Source: JACKBK01 sp963707275
GTDB taxonomy: Bacteria; Chloroflexota; Anaerolineae; JAAEKA01
NCBI GenBank assembly: GCA_963707275.1
Contig: CAVPPH010000003.1
Location: 372,001 to 436,000, forward strand
Reading direction: 5' to 3'
DNA length: 64,000 nucleotides
The translations under genes and the position numbers were made by a program. Shown here one piece after another: positions 9,083 to 22,094 of the stretch (positions are counted from its first letter, which is position 1; each line of letters starts with the position of its first letter). Under the pieces are notes generated by a model that had not been told where the DNA came from, searched no databases, and saw only the letters and a list, made by a program, of their open reading frames with translations.

Positions 9083-9888
9083 CCGCTTTCGCCAACCACA
9101 CATTCATCGAGCTGCGCAGCAGCCTGCGTAATCGCCAGCTCCTGTTCCTGACCTACGCCTTCCCGCTGGCGTTCTACGCCATGATGGGGCTGATCATGAC
9201 GCAGATCAACCCGCTGTTCACCGCAACCATGATCCCGGCGATGGTGATCTTTGCAGCGATGATCGGGACGCTGATGGGCCTGCCAGACCCACTGGTGACG
9301 GCGCGCGATGCGGGCATCTTCCGCAGCTTCAAGATCGGCGGCGTGCCGGCCATCAACATTCTCAGCGTGCCGACGCTGACCACCTTCCTGCACGTCCTGG
9401 TGGTGACGGTGATCATTCTGGCGACTGCGACGCCGCTGTTCGGTGCGCCGGCGCCTGTCAACTGGGGCTGGTTTGCCATCATCACGTTGGCGTCGATCCT
9501 GGCGTTCGCCGGGCTGGCAGTTCTGATCGGCGTGGTGGCATCCAGCTCGCGGGCGACGCTGCTGTGGTCGCAGTTGATCTTCCTGCCATCCATGCTCTTG
9601 TCCGGCCTGATGATGCCCTTCGCGATGTTACCGCCGGGCGCGCAGACCATCGCCCGCCTGTTGCCGGCCACCTATGCTATGGACGCGTACACTGGACTGG
9701 CCTACGATGCGCCGGCAACGTTCAACCCGCTGGCATCGTTGGGCGTGCTGGTAACCGGCGGTCTGCTGGCGCTGGTTCTGGCGGTGCTGTTGTTCAACTG
9801 GGACCGCAGCAACCGCACGGCCCGCCTGCACCCGGCCTTCGCGCTACTGGCAGCAGTACCGTATGTGCTAGGAATGCTACTGCTATAA
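9079..9888 (+). CDS. ABC-2 type transporter permease
   Basis: 269 residues with six predicted helices. The N-terminus (FIELRSSLRNRQLLFLTYAFPLAF) and the late block LIFLPSMLLSGLMMPFAMLPP are characteristic of ABC-2 drug/lipid exporter permeases. The start codon overlaps the ATPase stop (ATGA), so the two are coupled. Confidence 0.9.
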   Translation: MTAFANHTFIELRSSLRNRQLLFLTYAFPLAFYAMMGLIMTQINPLFTATMIPAMVIFAAMIGTLMGLPDPLVTARDAGIFRSFKIGGVPAINILSVPTLTTFLHVLVVTVIILATATPLFGAPAPVNWGWFAIITLASILAFAGLAVLIGVVASSSRATLLWSQLIFLPSMLLSGLMMPFAMLPPGAQTIARLLPATYAMDAYTGLAYDAPATFNPLASLGVLVTGGLLALVLAVLLFNWDRSNRTARLHPAFALLAAVPYVLGMLLL

Positions 9889-9976
9889 AGAGACGTGAAG
9901 CCCCTTTGGATTTCACGTCGACAGCCCCGGTTCGCTGGTGATTGCACAAAAACCCAAAGGGGCTGGTGGCAAAGAG

Positions 9977-10014
9977 AACCTCTCGTCGGATGACGTTTCC
10001 GGCGAGAGGTTTTT
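9977..10014 (+). terminator. intrinsic terminator after ABC exporter
   Basis: Arms AACCTCTCG and CGAGAGGTT pair exactly, with a run of Ts after the right arm, about 90 bases downstream of the permease stop. Confidence 0.7.
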
Positions 10015-10183
10015 CGTACGCTCGGATTGGAATCGGCGGCGGCTTGTGGAGTAGGCATCCTCAGATGCCGGGTTTGGCCCCAATCCGTGTGCATCCTGCC
10101 GGGGAAAATCCCGCTCGGGACGGACTGCGCCCGACACCCCGATGGATGAAAAGTGCGGAGCACTGACGGCTCACTTGCCATGG

Positions 10184-10305
10184 TGTCACTGCGAGGCGGC
10201 GGCCGCCGACACCTGCGGCTGCGACGAGCCGCAGGCGAGGTGCAGATGAGCAGTCTCTCCGGTAAGGCCGAGAGATTGCTTCGCCGCAGACGGCTCGCAC
10301 TGACA
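10184..10305. repeat. intergenic element with TGTCACTGCGAG ends
   Basis: About 122 bases bounded by TGTCACTGCGAG and its near-exact inverse CTCGCACTGACA, with internal GAGATTGCTTCGCCGC. It resembles the non-coding TGTCATTGCGAG...GAAGCAATCTC repeats known from many bacterial genomes including Chloroflexota. Confidence 0.6.
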
Positions 10306-10363
10306 GTGAGGCGCTATTTTCAAGACAGAGAGGATGCGCAGTCCGCAAGTGGCGCCGGCGCGA

Positions 10364-10903
10364 TCAACCGGCTAGCGCCGCCTGGAGATGTGTTACTGCT
10401 GCTTCCGGCGTCTCCACAAACGTGAGTAACTTCAACCCCGACGAACCCATCTGCGTGTGCTGGTAGATGCTTTCCACCACCTGCGGCCATTCCTGCCCGA
10501 CGACGATGAAGGGCCGGGGATGTACCTCACCGGTCAGCATCATGTCCCAGACCAGCGCCAGCTCGGCCATCGTGCCCAGCCCGCCATGGACCACCACGAA
10601 CGCGTCGCTCTCCACCGCCATCCGCTCGATGCGCGCCGGCATGGAGGCGGTCTTGCGCTCCTCGTGTACCCAACCGTTGGGCTTCAGCGCAGCATCGAAG
10701 ATCGAACAGGTGAAGCCGATCGTGTGGCCGCCCGCCTCAGCCGCGCCTTGCAGCACCGCTTCCATGCTGCCGTAGTAGCCGCCGGTAGCAACCTGAAAGC
10801 CTGCCTGCGCCAGCAGCGCGCCCAGAGTTGCGCAATCGCGGTAGAGCTGATCGTCTTTTGCCACACGGCCGCCGCCGAATACAGTTACGAGTTCGTCACT
10901 CAT
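10364..10903 (-). CDS. LOG-family protein (Rossmann, lysine decarboxylase-like)
   Basis: 179 residues. VTVFGGGRV, TGGYYGSMEAV and the signature HGGLGTMAEL (usually PGGxGTxxE) place it in the LOG/TIGR00725 group, whose studied members hydrolyse nucleoside 5'-monophosphates to a base and ribose phosphate. The first residue of the signature motif is His instead of Pro. Its start overlaps the metallophosphoesterase gene by eight bases, so they form an operon. Old 'lysine decarboxylase' names for this family are wrong. Confidence 0.85.
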   Translation of the reverse strand: MSDELVTVFGGGRVAKDDQLYRDCATLGALLAQAGFQVATGGYYGSMEAVLQGAAEAGGHTIGFTCSIFDAALKPNGWVHEERKTASMPARIERMAVESDAFVVVHGGLGTMAELALVWDMMLTGEVHPRPFIVVGQEWPQVVESIYQHTQMGSSGLKLLTFVETPEAAVTHLQAALAG

Positions 10904-11528
10904 CGATTTCGATCACCTTCCAGGGAAAAACGTTGATAATCAGGGTATCGTGATATCGGGTCTCGGTCACCTCGTCGGGCCGATAGACATGCTTGTGGCC
11001 GTGCAGCAAATAGCGCGGCCGGAAGCGGCGCATGAACCAGAGGAAGCTGTTGAAGCCAGTGTGCGCCCGATCAGGTCCGTCGTGGATGCCGGCCGGAGGG
11101 CTATGCGCCACAAGGATGTCGAGGTAGCGCCCGTCAGAAATCCGATTCCAGAGCAGCAAGGGCGCGATGCGAGCGATCTTGCGCCACATCTCCGACTGGG
11201 TGTACTGAAAACGGGGGTTGCTGTTGTAGCGAATGCAGCCGTCCAGCCCAGCCATCAGCAGCCCGCCCTCGCAGACGACACGCTCGTCGAGGTCGAGTGG
11301 ATTGCGCGGCGCCGGGTTGAGCGAGTCGTGATATTTGAACTCCTCGCCCGCGGCATGGTTGCCATTTACCAGGAAACAAGGGACATCCAGCGTGCTGGCC
11401 ACAAAATCGACGTAGTACAGGGGAAGGTCGCCGCAACTGACGACCAGATCGATCCGGCCGACCACGTCCCGAATCTGTGGACTATAGAGCAGCGGTACGA
11501 CTTTGTCGCTGATGGCCAGAATGCGCAT
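10896..11528 (-). CDS. calcineurin-like metallophosphoesterase
   Basis: MRILAISDKVVPLLY leads a short phosphoesterase with metal-ligand motifs VSCGDLPLYYVD, LVNGNHA (GNHE/D type), LVAHSPPAG and LLHGHKHVYRP. 210 residues if started at 11528; an upstream in-frame ATG at 11546 is possible but falls in the REP element. It overlaps the LOG gene downstream. Substrate unknown; such small cytoplasmic enzymes act on nucleotides or phosphodiesters. Confidence 0.85.
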   Translation of the reverse strand: MRILAISDKVVPLLYSPQIRDVVGRIDLVVSCGDLPLYYVDFVASTLDVPCFLVNGNHAAGEEFKYHDSLNPAPRNPLDLDERVVCEGGLLMAGLDGCIRYNSNPRFQYTQSEMWRKIARIAPLLLWNRISDGRYLDILVAHSPPAGIHDGPDRAHTGFNSFLWFMRRFRPRYLLHGHKHVYRPDEVTETRYHDTLIINVFPWKVIEIDE

Positions 11529-11547
11529 AAGAGGGAGACCGATCACC

Positions 11548-11572
11548 CGTCATTCCCGCGGTGGCGGAAATC
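11548..11572. repeat. REP-like palindrome
   Basis: GTCATTCCCGCGGTGGCGGAAAT, a degenerate copy of the ATTCCCGC..GCGGGAAT family, in the leader of the metallophosphoesterase gene. Confidence 0.6.
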
Positions 11573-11636
11573 CACGCCTCGCGAGCGACAGACTTTGGTG
11601 ACGCTACGATGAAGGCTGTCCAGGTAGGGTGATGGG

Positions 11637-11665
11637 AGTATAGCATCGCGCCCGTGGACTGTCAA
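11637..11665 (-). promoter_or_regulatory. promoter of metallophosphoesterase/LOG operon
   Basis: Minus strand TTGACA, 17 bases, TATACT: near-perfect sigma70 consensus. Gives a leader of about 100 bases. Confidence 0.75.
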
Positions 11666-11733
11666 CGAGAGCTGCTCCGTATCTCCTCACCCTCCCGAAG
11701 GTTGCGGCGCCGCGGCGATGTCCGGGAGGATGT

Positions 11734-13644
11734 TCACCCGCCCGAAACAGTCCAGTCGATCCAGAACACCGGCGCCAGATAACCATAGACCGCGTCCGAC
11801 TGGACCTGAATGGCCAGCTCGCGGTTGGCCTTGCTGGACGCCTCGCTGCCGTTGATGCTGCCCAGGTGCGTCCACTTCTGTCCGCCAGCCTGCACCAGGA
11901 TCATCTTGTTGTGGATGCCGCGGCCGGTAGGGTTGCCCAGCAGCGCGCGCAGGTTCAGTCCCTCGTTCTGCGCGATCAGGTTGACGTAGCTGACGGTTTC
12001 CGCGTTTTCGCCCGCGTCGAAATAGCCGTCCAGCAGAATGCGCACCTGCGCGCCGCGGCGCGCCGCGTCGATGTAGGCCTGCAAGCGCGGATTTGGCGCG
12101 GACTGCGGCGTGTCACTGGAGCCGCCCCAGTGTACCCGCTCGTAGAGCTGCTGCACCAAAACCTGGTCGCCAGCGCCGGCGCGACCCACCATGGCGAGCA
12201 GGCCACCCTGATCGACCGGCAACAGGCTGGTGTCAGGGGACTGGACGATCTCCGCCGCCAGCGCGCCGGTGAAGGTCAGCGGCTGGGCGTGGACGAGTTG
12301 GTAGCCCGAGCCGCCGGTGTCCGTGTTGGGCACGAAGCCGGCCGGCGGCCCGCCGTACTTCGGGTCGGCGACCGACCAGCGAAACAGGTCGGGGTGGTGC
12401 TGCGGATCGAAATCCGCCGCCAATAGCGCCTGAAGATGAGCGACGACCGCCGGCGCGCTGGTCAACAGAGCAGAGCCGCGCCGGCCCAGCGTGCCGTCCG
12501 ACTTGTCGTCGTCTGGCATCGCGTCGCCGGAAAAGTTCTCGGAGCTGATCAGCGCCTGGCGGTCGTCGATGACTGCGAACTTGGCGTGCTGGTTGCTGTA
12601 GCGGTCGTCGGCGCTGTTGCGGTCGCTGACCATGAACCAGACCTGCCCGCCGGCGTTTTCGATCAGTCGGGTGATGTAGCGCTGCTGGTCGGAGATGCCG
12701 CCGGGCGGTCCGCCCTCCAGCAGCAGCGTGACGTCAACCCCCTGCGCGGCGCGCGCTGCCAGCGTCTGCCCTAGCGCGAGATGTTCGAAGGTATAGCCCT
12801 CGATGCGGATCGAGTGCTGCGCGCCGGCAAAGGCCACGTTGACCGCGTCGAACAGATTGTCAGGTCCCAGCGCGACGGTGAACTGGCCGGCCGCATTCAC
12901 AACGGCCGGGCGGCCAAAGACGTCCAGGTCCCAGCCGGGATACTGGACACGCCGGCCCTCGATGTGATCGGCGGGATCCTGCGCCCAGTCGGCCCGGGTA
13001 TCAGTATCGGTCAAAGGCTGCCCCGCCTGCCAGTCGAACTTGCGGTAGAGTATCTGCCCTTCGACCGCAAAAGCCGTGCTGGGCGTGTAAGGCTCAACCG
13101 CTGGACCTTGCCAGCCGTTCTGCGTCGGGTCGCCGTTTTCATAGACCACGGCATCGATGCGCTGGCCGGCGCGACCCAGCAGCAATGCCTGCCCGCCGCT
13201 GTTGCCAAACCGCAGCACCGACCCGCTCAGGTTGGGCACGGACGGGTCGCTGTCCGCGCCGTACTCGCAGCCAGGAGAGAAGCCGAAGGAGCGAGCGAAA
13301 GCCAGCGCATCGCCCGCGCACCAGATGCCGGTATCGGCAGGCAGTTGCAGGGACGGGAAAACCACTGTGCGCGACCCGTCGCTAACGCCGTAGCCGGCCA
13401 GATCCAGCGTACGCCCGCTGATGTTCCAGACTCGGAACGCCTCGTCCGGCTCGCCGCTTGTTTCGGTGTCGTAGTAGAGGCTGGAAAGACGCAGCATGGG
13501 CTGTCCCAACGGGGTAGAAGGCAGAAAAACGCGATGCTGTTCCACGGGCGTCAGGCTGGCCCGTGTGTCAGCCGCAGGCAATGCGCAAAGCAGCAGCAAC
13601 ACAGCCAGCGTGCCGGCGACCCAAACGTAACGCGTAGCGGGCAT
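11734..13644 (-). CDS. secreted phospholipase D-family protein with lamin-tail domain
   Basis: 636 residues. A signal peptide (VAGTLAVLLLLCALPAADTRA) is followed by HRVFLPSTPLG and a lamin-tail/LTD-like domain (about 55-190; FRVWNISGRTLDLAGYGVSDG). Two PLD halves follow, with HKD motifs SNQHAKFAVIDD near residue 320 and IHNKMILVQ near 590; the second lacks the usual Asp at its standard spacing. Such pairs form one phosphodiesterase active site for lipids or nucleic acids. LTD domains bind surfaces or DNA in other proteins. Extracellular nuclease or lipase are both possible. Confidence 0.85.
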   Translation of the reverse strand: MPATRYVWVAGTLAVLLLLCALPAADTRASLTPVEQHRVFLPSTPLGQPMLRLSSLYYDTETSGEPDEAFRVWNISGRTLDLAGYGVSDGSRTVVFPSLQLPADTGIWCAGDALAFARSFGFSPGCEYGADSDPSVPNLSGSVLRFGNSGGQALLLGRAGQRIDAVVYENGDPTQNGWQGPAVEPYTPSTAFAVEGQILYRKFDWQAGQPLTDTDTRADWAQDPADHIEGRRVQYPGWDLDVFGRPAVVNAAGQFTVALGPDNLFDAVNVAFAGAQHSIRIEGYTFEHLALGQTLAARAAQGVDVTLLLEGGPPGGISDQQRYITRLIENAGGQVWFMVSDRNSADDRYSNQHAKFAVIDDRQALISSENFSGDAMPDDDKSDGTLGRRGSALLTSAPAVVAHLQALLAADFDPQHHPDLFRWSVADPKYGGPPAGFVPNTDTGGSGYQLVHAQPLTFTGALAAEIVQSPDTSLLPVDQGGLLAMVGRAGAGDQVLVQQLYERVHWGGSSDTPQSAPNPRLQAYIDAARRGAQVRILLDGYFDAGENAETVSYVNLIAQNEGLNLRALLGNPTGRGIHNKMILVQAGGQKWTHLGSINGSEASSKANRELAIQVQSDAVYGYLAPVFWIDWTVSGG

Positions 13645-13720
13645 TATCCCTCCTGATCTCTGAATGTGGTGATGACCCGAAACGGTGCATCAAAACCCAC
13701 CTAACGCCTGGTTCGTGCTC

Positions 13721-13765
13721 ATCTGTGTATTCGTGATGCCGAAGGTATTCGTGGACGGCATTACG
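13721..13765. repeat. dispersed repeat TATTCGTG..ATTCGTGGACGGCAT
   Basis: About 39 bases nearly identical to 40178-40216; here in the leader of the PLD gene. Confidence 0.7.
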
Positions 13766-13771
13766 ACGCCA

Positions 13772-13800
13772 AGTATACCACGGCCTCACGGCCTCTACAA
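13772..13800 (-). promoter_or_regulatory. promoter of PLD gene
   Basis: Minus strand TTGTAG, 17 bases, TATACT, about 125 bases upstream of the start codon. Confidence 0.5.
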
Positions 13801-13818
13801 CCAAATGTACCGCCGTTC

Positions 13819-13847
13819 TTGCCGCCCTGTCCGGTCTGTGCTATCAT
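13819..13847 (+). promoter_or_regulatory. promoter of tRNA-Arg
   Basis: TTGCCG, 17 bases, TATCAT, eight bases before the mature tRNA 5' end. Confidence 0.65.
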
Positions 13848-13855
13848 GCCCCAGT

Positions 13856-13928
13856 GCCTCCGTAGCTCAGGGGACAGAGCAGAGGTTTCCTAAACCTCGT
13901 GTCGCAGGTTCGAGTCCTGCCGGGGGCA
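13856..13928 (+). tRNA. tRNA-Arg(CCT)
   Basis: 73 bases. Acceptor GCCTCCG/CGGGGGC, D stem GCTC/GAGC, anticodon arm GAGGT-TTCCTAA-ACCTC with anticodon CCT, T arm GCAGG-TTCGAGT-CCTGC, discriminator A. CCA is not encoded. Confidence 0.95.
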
Positions 13929-13968
13929 CCTGGTTTCCGCCCAGACCCTTGAGGAGCAACGCCGCAGT

Positions 13969-13999
13969 CCGGCCGATGTGCCATCAGCCGGCTTTTTTT
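13969..13999 (+). terminator. intrinsic terminator after tRNA-Arg
   Basis: Stem CCGGCCGATG/CATCAGCCGG (one mismatch), 3-base loop, then seven Ts. Separates the tRNA from sat-cysC. Confidence 0.75.
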
Positions 14000-14101
14000 G
14001 TGGAATGCTGCGGGCCAACCAGAGCGCCAAACGATCCAACCCGCTGCCAGCAACACCAACAGAAACCATTTGCTGGCACGAAACAAACAGGAGAAAGCAT
14101 A

Positions 14102-15868
<1,767 letters not shown>

Positions 15869-15877
15869 GATGACAGG

Positions 15878-15968
15878 GTGAGGGGGAGAGAGGGTGAGAG
15901 GGAGACTCGTTTATTACGCTTCTTCCCTCTCTCGCTCTCCCGCTCCCCCCTCACCCGCTCTCCCCCTC
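15878..15968 (+). repeat. purine/pyrimidine hairpin in epimerase leader
   Basis: Left arm is G/A-rich (GGGTGAGGGGGAGAGAGGG), right arm C/T-rich (CTCCCGCTCCCCCCTCACCC), loop around 15907-15920. The right arm abuts the epimerase ATG, so no purine Shine-Dalgarno is present and the start would sit at the foot of a strong stem. Confidence 0.7.
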
Positions 15969-16943
15969 ATGACCCACGCTCTCATCACCGGTGGCGCCGG
16001 CTTCATCGGTTCGCACCTTGCTGAAACGCTGCTGGCGCGCGGCGACTCCGTGACGGTGGTCGATGACCTGTCCACAGGGGCGATGAGCAACATCCAGCCA
16101 CTGCTGGACAACCCCCGTTTTCATTTCATCGAGGCCAACATCGTCGCGCCGGGTGTCGTGGATGACGCGGCAGTTGGCTGCCAGATCATCTACCACCTTG
16201 CCGCAGCAGTGGGGGTCAAGCTGGTGGTAGAACAACCGGTTCTGACGGTGGAGACGAACATCCAGGGGACGGACGCGGTGATCAAGGCGGCGTTGCATCA
16301 TGGCGCGCAAGTGATGCTGGCATCCACATCCGAGGTGTACGGCAAGAGCGACCGCGTGCCGTTCGCTGAGGACGACGATATCACCCTCGGCCCCACCTCA
16401 CGCAACCGCTGGGCGTATGCCGCTACCAAGATGGTGGATGAGTTCCTGGCGCTGGCGTATCATCAGGAACACGGGCTGCCGGTGGTTGTCTTCCGCCTCT
16501 TCAACACCGTCGGGCCGCGCCAGACCGGGCGCTATGGCATGGTGATCCCCCGTTTCGTGCGCCAGGCGCTGGCCGGTGAGCCGTTGACAGTCTACGGCGA
16601 CGGCTCGCAGTCGCGCTGCTTCTGCAACGTGTCAGACGCGGTGCGGGCGATCGCTGCGCTGGCCGAAACGCCGGAGGCGGTTGGCCGTGTGTTCAACATC
16701 GGCTCGACAGAAGAGGTCAGCATCCTGGAGCTGGCGCGGCGAACGCTGGCGTTGGCGCAGGGCATAGAGAACGACTGGCAGGAGCAAATCCGCCTCGTTG
16801 CCTACGCAGATGCCTACGCCCCCGGCTTCGAAGACATGCAGCGCCGTGTGCCGGACATCAGCCGCATTGGTCAGGCCATCGGCTGGGCGCCGCAGATCCC
16901 CCTCGACGAAACCTTGCAGCAGGTGATTGGTTCTCTCAAGTGA
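15969..16943 (+). CDS. NAD-dependent sugar nucleotide epimerase/dehydratase (extended SDR)
   Basis: 324 residues. ATG 15969 starts MTHALITGGAGFIGSHLAE, the Rossmann glycine motif GGAGFIG. STSEVYGKS supplies the Ser/Thr, and WAYAATKMVDE the catalytic Tyr and Lys. RLFNTVGPRQTGRYGMVIPR and VYGDGSQSRCF resemble UDP-glucuronate decarboxylase and UDP-glucose 4-epimerase relatives. Makes an activated sugar, plausibly for the surface glycans built by the glycosyltransferases elsewhere in the window. The 5' leader is the purine/pyrimidine hairpin. Confidence 0.88.
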   Translation: MTHALITGGAGFIGSHLAETLLARGDSVTVVDDLSTGAMSNIQPLLDNPRFHFIEANIVAPGVVDDAAVGCQIIYHLAAAVGVKLVVEQPVLTVETNIQGTDAVIKAALHHGAQVMLASTSEVYGKSDRVPFAEDDDITLGPTSRNRWAYAATKMVDEFLALAYHQEHGLPVVVFRLFNTVGPRQTGRYGMVIPRFVRQALAGEPLTVYGDGSQSRCFCNVSDAVRAIAALAETPEAVGRVFNIGSTEEVSILELARRTLALAQGIENDWQEQIRLVAYADAYAPGFEDMQRRVPDISRIGQAIGWAPQIPLDETLQQVIGSLK

Positions 16944-17002
16944 CAGGCACTTTCGGCTCCTTCCGCTTCACTCCAGGAGTCTTCGAAAAGTGCCTGTCAC
17001 TT
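16938..17002. terminator. convergent hairpin with GTGACAGGCACTT arms
   Basis: Arms AAGTGACAGGCACTTTTC-like and inverse flank a 30-base loop, between the convergent epimerase and esterase genes and overlapping the epimerase stop. Probably a bidirectional terminator. Sequence-related to the proS leader hairpin. Confidence 0.6.
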
Positions 17003-17006
17003 CGTT

Positions 17007-17774
17007 TCACGCGTACTTCAGCACAAACCGGTAGCTCAAGTCCGCCACCGTCTCCCACTCACTGTCCACCACCAGATTGTGCCCTGAATTGTTCAGGGTA
17101 ACCAGATACTTGTCCACGAACGGTGTGCCAACCCGGTCGTAGACCATGCACGCGCTGTCGCGGTGGATCGACTGGTCCAGCGTGCTGTGGATGACCAGCA
17201 ACGGGGATGTGACCTGTGGCAGCCCCTGCCGGGCCTGCTTCTGCAGCTTGAGCAGTTCAGCAGCAGCAGCTACCGGATTTTCGTCGTAGCTCCAGAGATT
17301 GTGGGTCGCCGCCGGGTCGGTGAGATCCTGGTCGGCGTTGACATCCTTGGGCAGCGCGGGAATAACAGCCTTCAGCACCGGCGCCAGTTGAATCCGCCAC
17401 TCAGCCAGTTTGACGGCGGGAGAGTACAGGATCACACCTGCGAGATCACGATTGTCAGCCGCCAGCACAAGCGAGATCAGCGTCCCCATCGACAGCCCGC
17501 CGACAAAGACCGTGTCACAGGATTGGCGTACCTCAGCCAGCGCGCCGGCAGCGGCTGAGGTCCAGTCGGTCCAGCGGCACACGTTGCAGTCGCTGACCGT
17601 TGTCCCGTGGCCGGGAAGCAACGGAACAGAAACCGTCACCCCTCGCTGATGAAGATAGTCGGCAATCAGGCGCATTTCAGTGGGCGAGCCGGTGAACCCG
17701 TGTAAGAGCAAGACGCCTACCGGGCCGCCTGCGAGGAAATAACCAGAAGGATCGAGATGCGGTTGGCAAGTCAT
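17007..17774 (-). CDS. alpha/beta hydrolase, carboxylesterase Est30-like
   Basis: 255 residues. GVLLLHGFTGSPTEMR forms the oxyanion region, VGGLSMGTL the nucleophile elbow (Ser in GLSMG), HSTLDQSIH the Asp and LNNSGHNLVVDSEW the His. This order and the HGFTGSP motif match monoacylglycerol lipase/carboxylesterase Est30. Start ATG 17774 has GGAGG five bases upstream; 17786 is the other choice. Last gene of a leuS-trmB-esterase minus-strand run. Confidence 0.88.
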   Translation of the reverse strand: MTCQPHLDPSGYFLAGGPVGVLLLHGFTGSPTEMRLIADYLHQRGVTVSVPLLPGHGTTVSDCNVCRWTDWTSAAAGALAEVRQSCDTVFVGGLSMGTLISLVLAADNRDLAGVILYSPAVKLAEWRIQLAPVLKAVIPALPKDVNADQDLTDPAATHNLWSYDENPVAAAAELLKLQKQARQGLPQVTSPLLVIHSTLDQSIHRDSACMVYDRVGTPFVDKYLVTLNNSGHNLVVDSEWETVADLSYRFVLKYA

Positions 17775-17807
17775 AGTATCCTCCAATAAACCCTGAACCA
17801 GCCTACG

Positions 17808-17875
17808 TCATCACTCCCGCGAATGCGGGAGCCACGTTCACGGTCGCGGTCGATGCCTGCCTCCGCGGACAGGAC
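17808..17875. repeat. REP-like palindromes
   Basis: TCACTCCCGCGAATGCGGGAG is one copy; a second degenerate copy (TGCCTCCGCGGACAGGACGTC) follows at about 17853. Both lie between trmB and the esterase. Confidence 0.6.
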
Positions 17876-17876
17876 G

Positions 17877-18683
17877 TCAGAAGCTGCGGGTGAAGGCCAT
17901 CACCCAGAACGGCCGGTCGATGTTGCGGCAGTACGCCTCGCGGCGGGTCGGCGGGTCGGCGTCGAACTGCGTCGCCAGGGCAGAATCGCTCGCGCTGAAG
18001 CCGCTGTGTTCACCCACCAACTCCTCGATGTACTCAGCGTAGCCTTCGACATCGCTGCGAGCGTGCAGCAGACCGCCGGGAATAAGCAGCTCGTGAACAA
18101 GGTCGAGAAATGGCAACGTAAACACCCGTTTCACCTGATGCCGCCGCTTCCACCAGGGGTCGGGATAGAGCACGTGGATCACGTCCACCTGCCCGGCCAG
18201 TTCAAGCTGCGGCAAGGCCCAGCGCGCGTCGTCGTCGCTGATCCACAGGTTGTCCTGCCCACCAGTCAGCGTCTCCCTGACCACCGAGCGGCACAGGTCG
18301 CGCTTCACCTCGAACCCAAGAAACCGCCGCTCTCGGTGCGCCGCCGACCGCCCCATCATAAACTCCCCGTTGCCGAACCCGATCTCGATTTCCAGCGGCC
18401 GCGCGCCGCCATCCGTGGGTTCCGTATTTCCCTGGTTTCCTTGCTTTCCCCTTTTCTCCTCGTGCAGGAATAACTCCAGCCGCGCCCGCTTTTCGGCGCT
18501 GATATCGATAAGGCGGAAATACGGCTGTTCCTCGGGAATCGGTCGCCAGCGAATGTGATCAGGTCGCCGGTTCGGATCGCCGCCGATCAGCCCGCGCCCC
18601 TCGTCGTAGCGTTCAATTGCTTCCTGCGTCTGCTCAGGGTCGACGTCGAATTCGCCCCGGCCGACGCGTAGTTGTCGTTGCAT
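17877..18683 (-). CDS. trmB: tRNA (guanine-N7-)-methyltransferase
   Basis: 268 residues. SAM-binding LEIEIGFGNGEFMM, LGFEVKR and the TrmB signature LYPDPWWKRRHQVKR are clear; the C-terminal substrate loop includes PPTRREAYCR. It methylates G46 in tRNA variable loops. An in-frame low-complexity stretch (EEKRGKQGNQGN, about 18423-18463) lies just before the methyltransferase core. It follows leuS after a 113-base spacer made of a purine/pyrimidine hairpin. Confidence 0.92.
   Translation of the reverse strand: MQRQLRVGRGEFDVDPEQTQEAIERYDEGRGLIGGDPNRRPDHIRWRPIPEEQPYFRLIDISAEKRARLELFLHEEKRGKQGNQGNTEPTDGGARPLEIEIGFGNGEFMMGRSAAHRERRFLGFEVKRDLCRSVVRETLTGGQDNLWISDDDARWALPQLELAGQVDVIHVLYPDPWWKRRHQVKRVFTLPFLDLVHELLIPGGLLHARSDVEGYAEYIEELVGEHSGFSASDSALATQFDADPPTRREAYCRNIDRPFWVMAFTRSF
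18423..18463 (-). repeat. in-frame polypurine insert in trmB
   Basis: Sense strand G/A-rich; encodes a Lys/Gly/Gln/Asn loop before the SAM-binding core. Confidence 0.65.
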
Positions 18684-18690
18684 GACAAAC

Positions 18691-18796
18691 TCGGAGGAAA
18701 GAAGGGAAAGTAAGGAATGGAGGGAAAACCGGAACTAACGGCGCATCCCTTTCCCACATTTCCCTGGTTTCCCTCTGTTCCTTCTTTTCCCTTCTC

Positions 18797-18798
<2 letters not shown>
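18691..18798 (-). repeat. purine/pyrimidine hairpin between leuS and trmB
   Basis: Two arms of about 40 bases, one built of GGGAAA/AGGAAG units and the other of TTTCCC/CTTCC units, can pair imperfectly. They fill the leuS-trmB gap up to the trmB start. Confidence 0.65.
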
Positions 18799-21646
<2,848 letters not shown>

Positions 21647-21662
21647 ATGTCGTCTCTCTTGT

Positions 21663-21752
21663 TCGTCCTCGTCCTCGTACTCTTACTCGTATACGTTTCT
21701 CGATACTCCCCGAGACCGAAGAGTACGAGGACGAGTAGGAGTAAGAGTACGA
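21663..21752 (-). repeat. hairpin of GTACGAG/CTCGTAC units in leuS leader
   Basis: Left arm of CTCGTCCTCGTACTC units and right arm of GAGTACGAGGACGAG units are inverted copies. The element sits between the T-box terminator and the leuS ribosome site. The same family surrounds 51005-51130. Confidence 0.75.
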
Positions 21753-21756
21753 TAAT

Positions 21757-22090
21757 AGAAAACGCCCTCATCCGGTCAGGGACGAAGGCGCACGCTCCGC
21801 GGTACCACCCTGTTTGAGTTCAGTGATCGGTGATCAGTGTCCAGTGATCAGTAACGCCTCCACGACTGATTACTGATTACTGGTAACCGATTACTTTCCG
21901 AACTCCACTCAGGCGACCGGTAACGGGGTCAGCCGGCGCACGCTACTGGTAATGGTGTTCACGCACGCAACTCCCAGGCGAGTTCGGCCTCCGCGTGCGT
22001 TGGAACGCCTGCGGGCTTGCACCAACCGCCCGCTCTCTGAAACGCTGGCCTACTGCTCCTGTTCGCAGCTTTTCTCTGTTCAGTTGGTTG
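21757..22090 (-). promoter_or_regulatory. T-box leader of leuS (tRNA-Leu sensing)
   Basis: The invariant T-box AGGGTGGTACCGCGG is at 21797-21811 on the minus strand, followed by an 11-bp terminator stem and TTTT (21757-21790). Upstream is a stem I-like region with AGTA and GGTTGGTG elements (about 22020-22060). GAACTC at 21979-21985 offers a CTC leucine codon as specifier (21980-21982). Uncharged tRNA-Leu would pair with CTC and with the T-box to stop termination. A simple ATCAGTGATCAGTG/ATTACTG repeat (21820-21895) separates the two halves. Confidence 0.88.
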
Positions 22091-22094
22091 ACGG

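Larger units (their letters stand above)
9889..10363. other. intergenic region rich in inverted repeats
   Basis: 475 bases, no gene recognised. It holds an AGCCCCTTTGG/CCAAAGGGGCT inverted repeat (about 9897-9964), the terminator at 9977-10014 and the larger repeat element at 10184-10305. Confidence 0.6.

Noticed and set aside
13685..14101. N-terminal extension of the sulfurylase gene
   Set aside because: It translates the tRNA-Arg gene and a terminator; the GTG at 14102 has the ribosome site and matches the family N-terminus.
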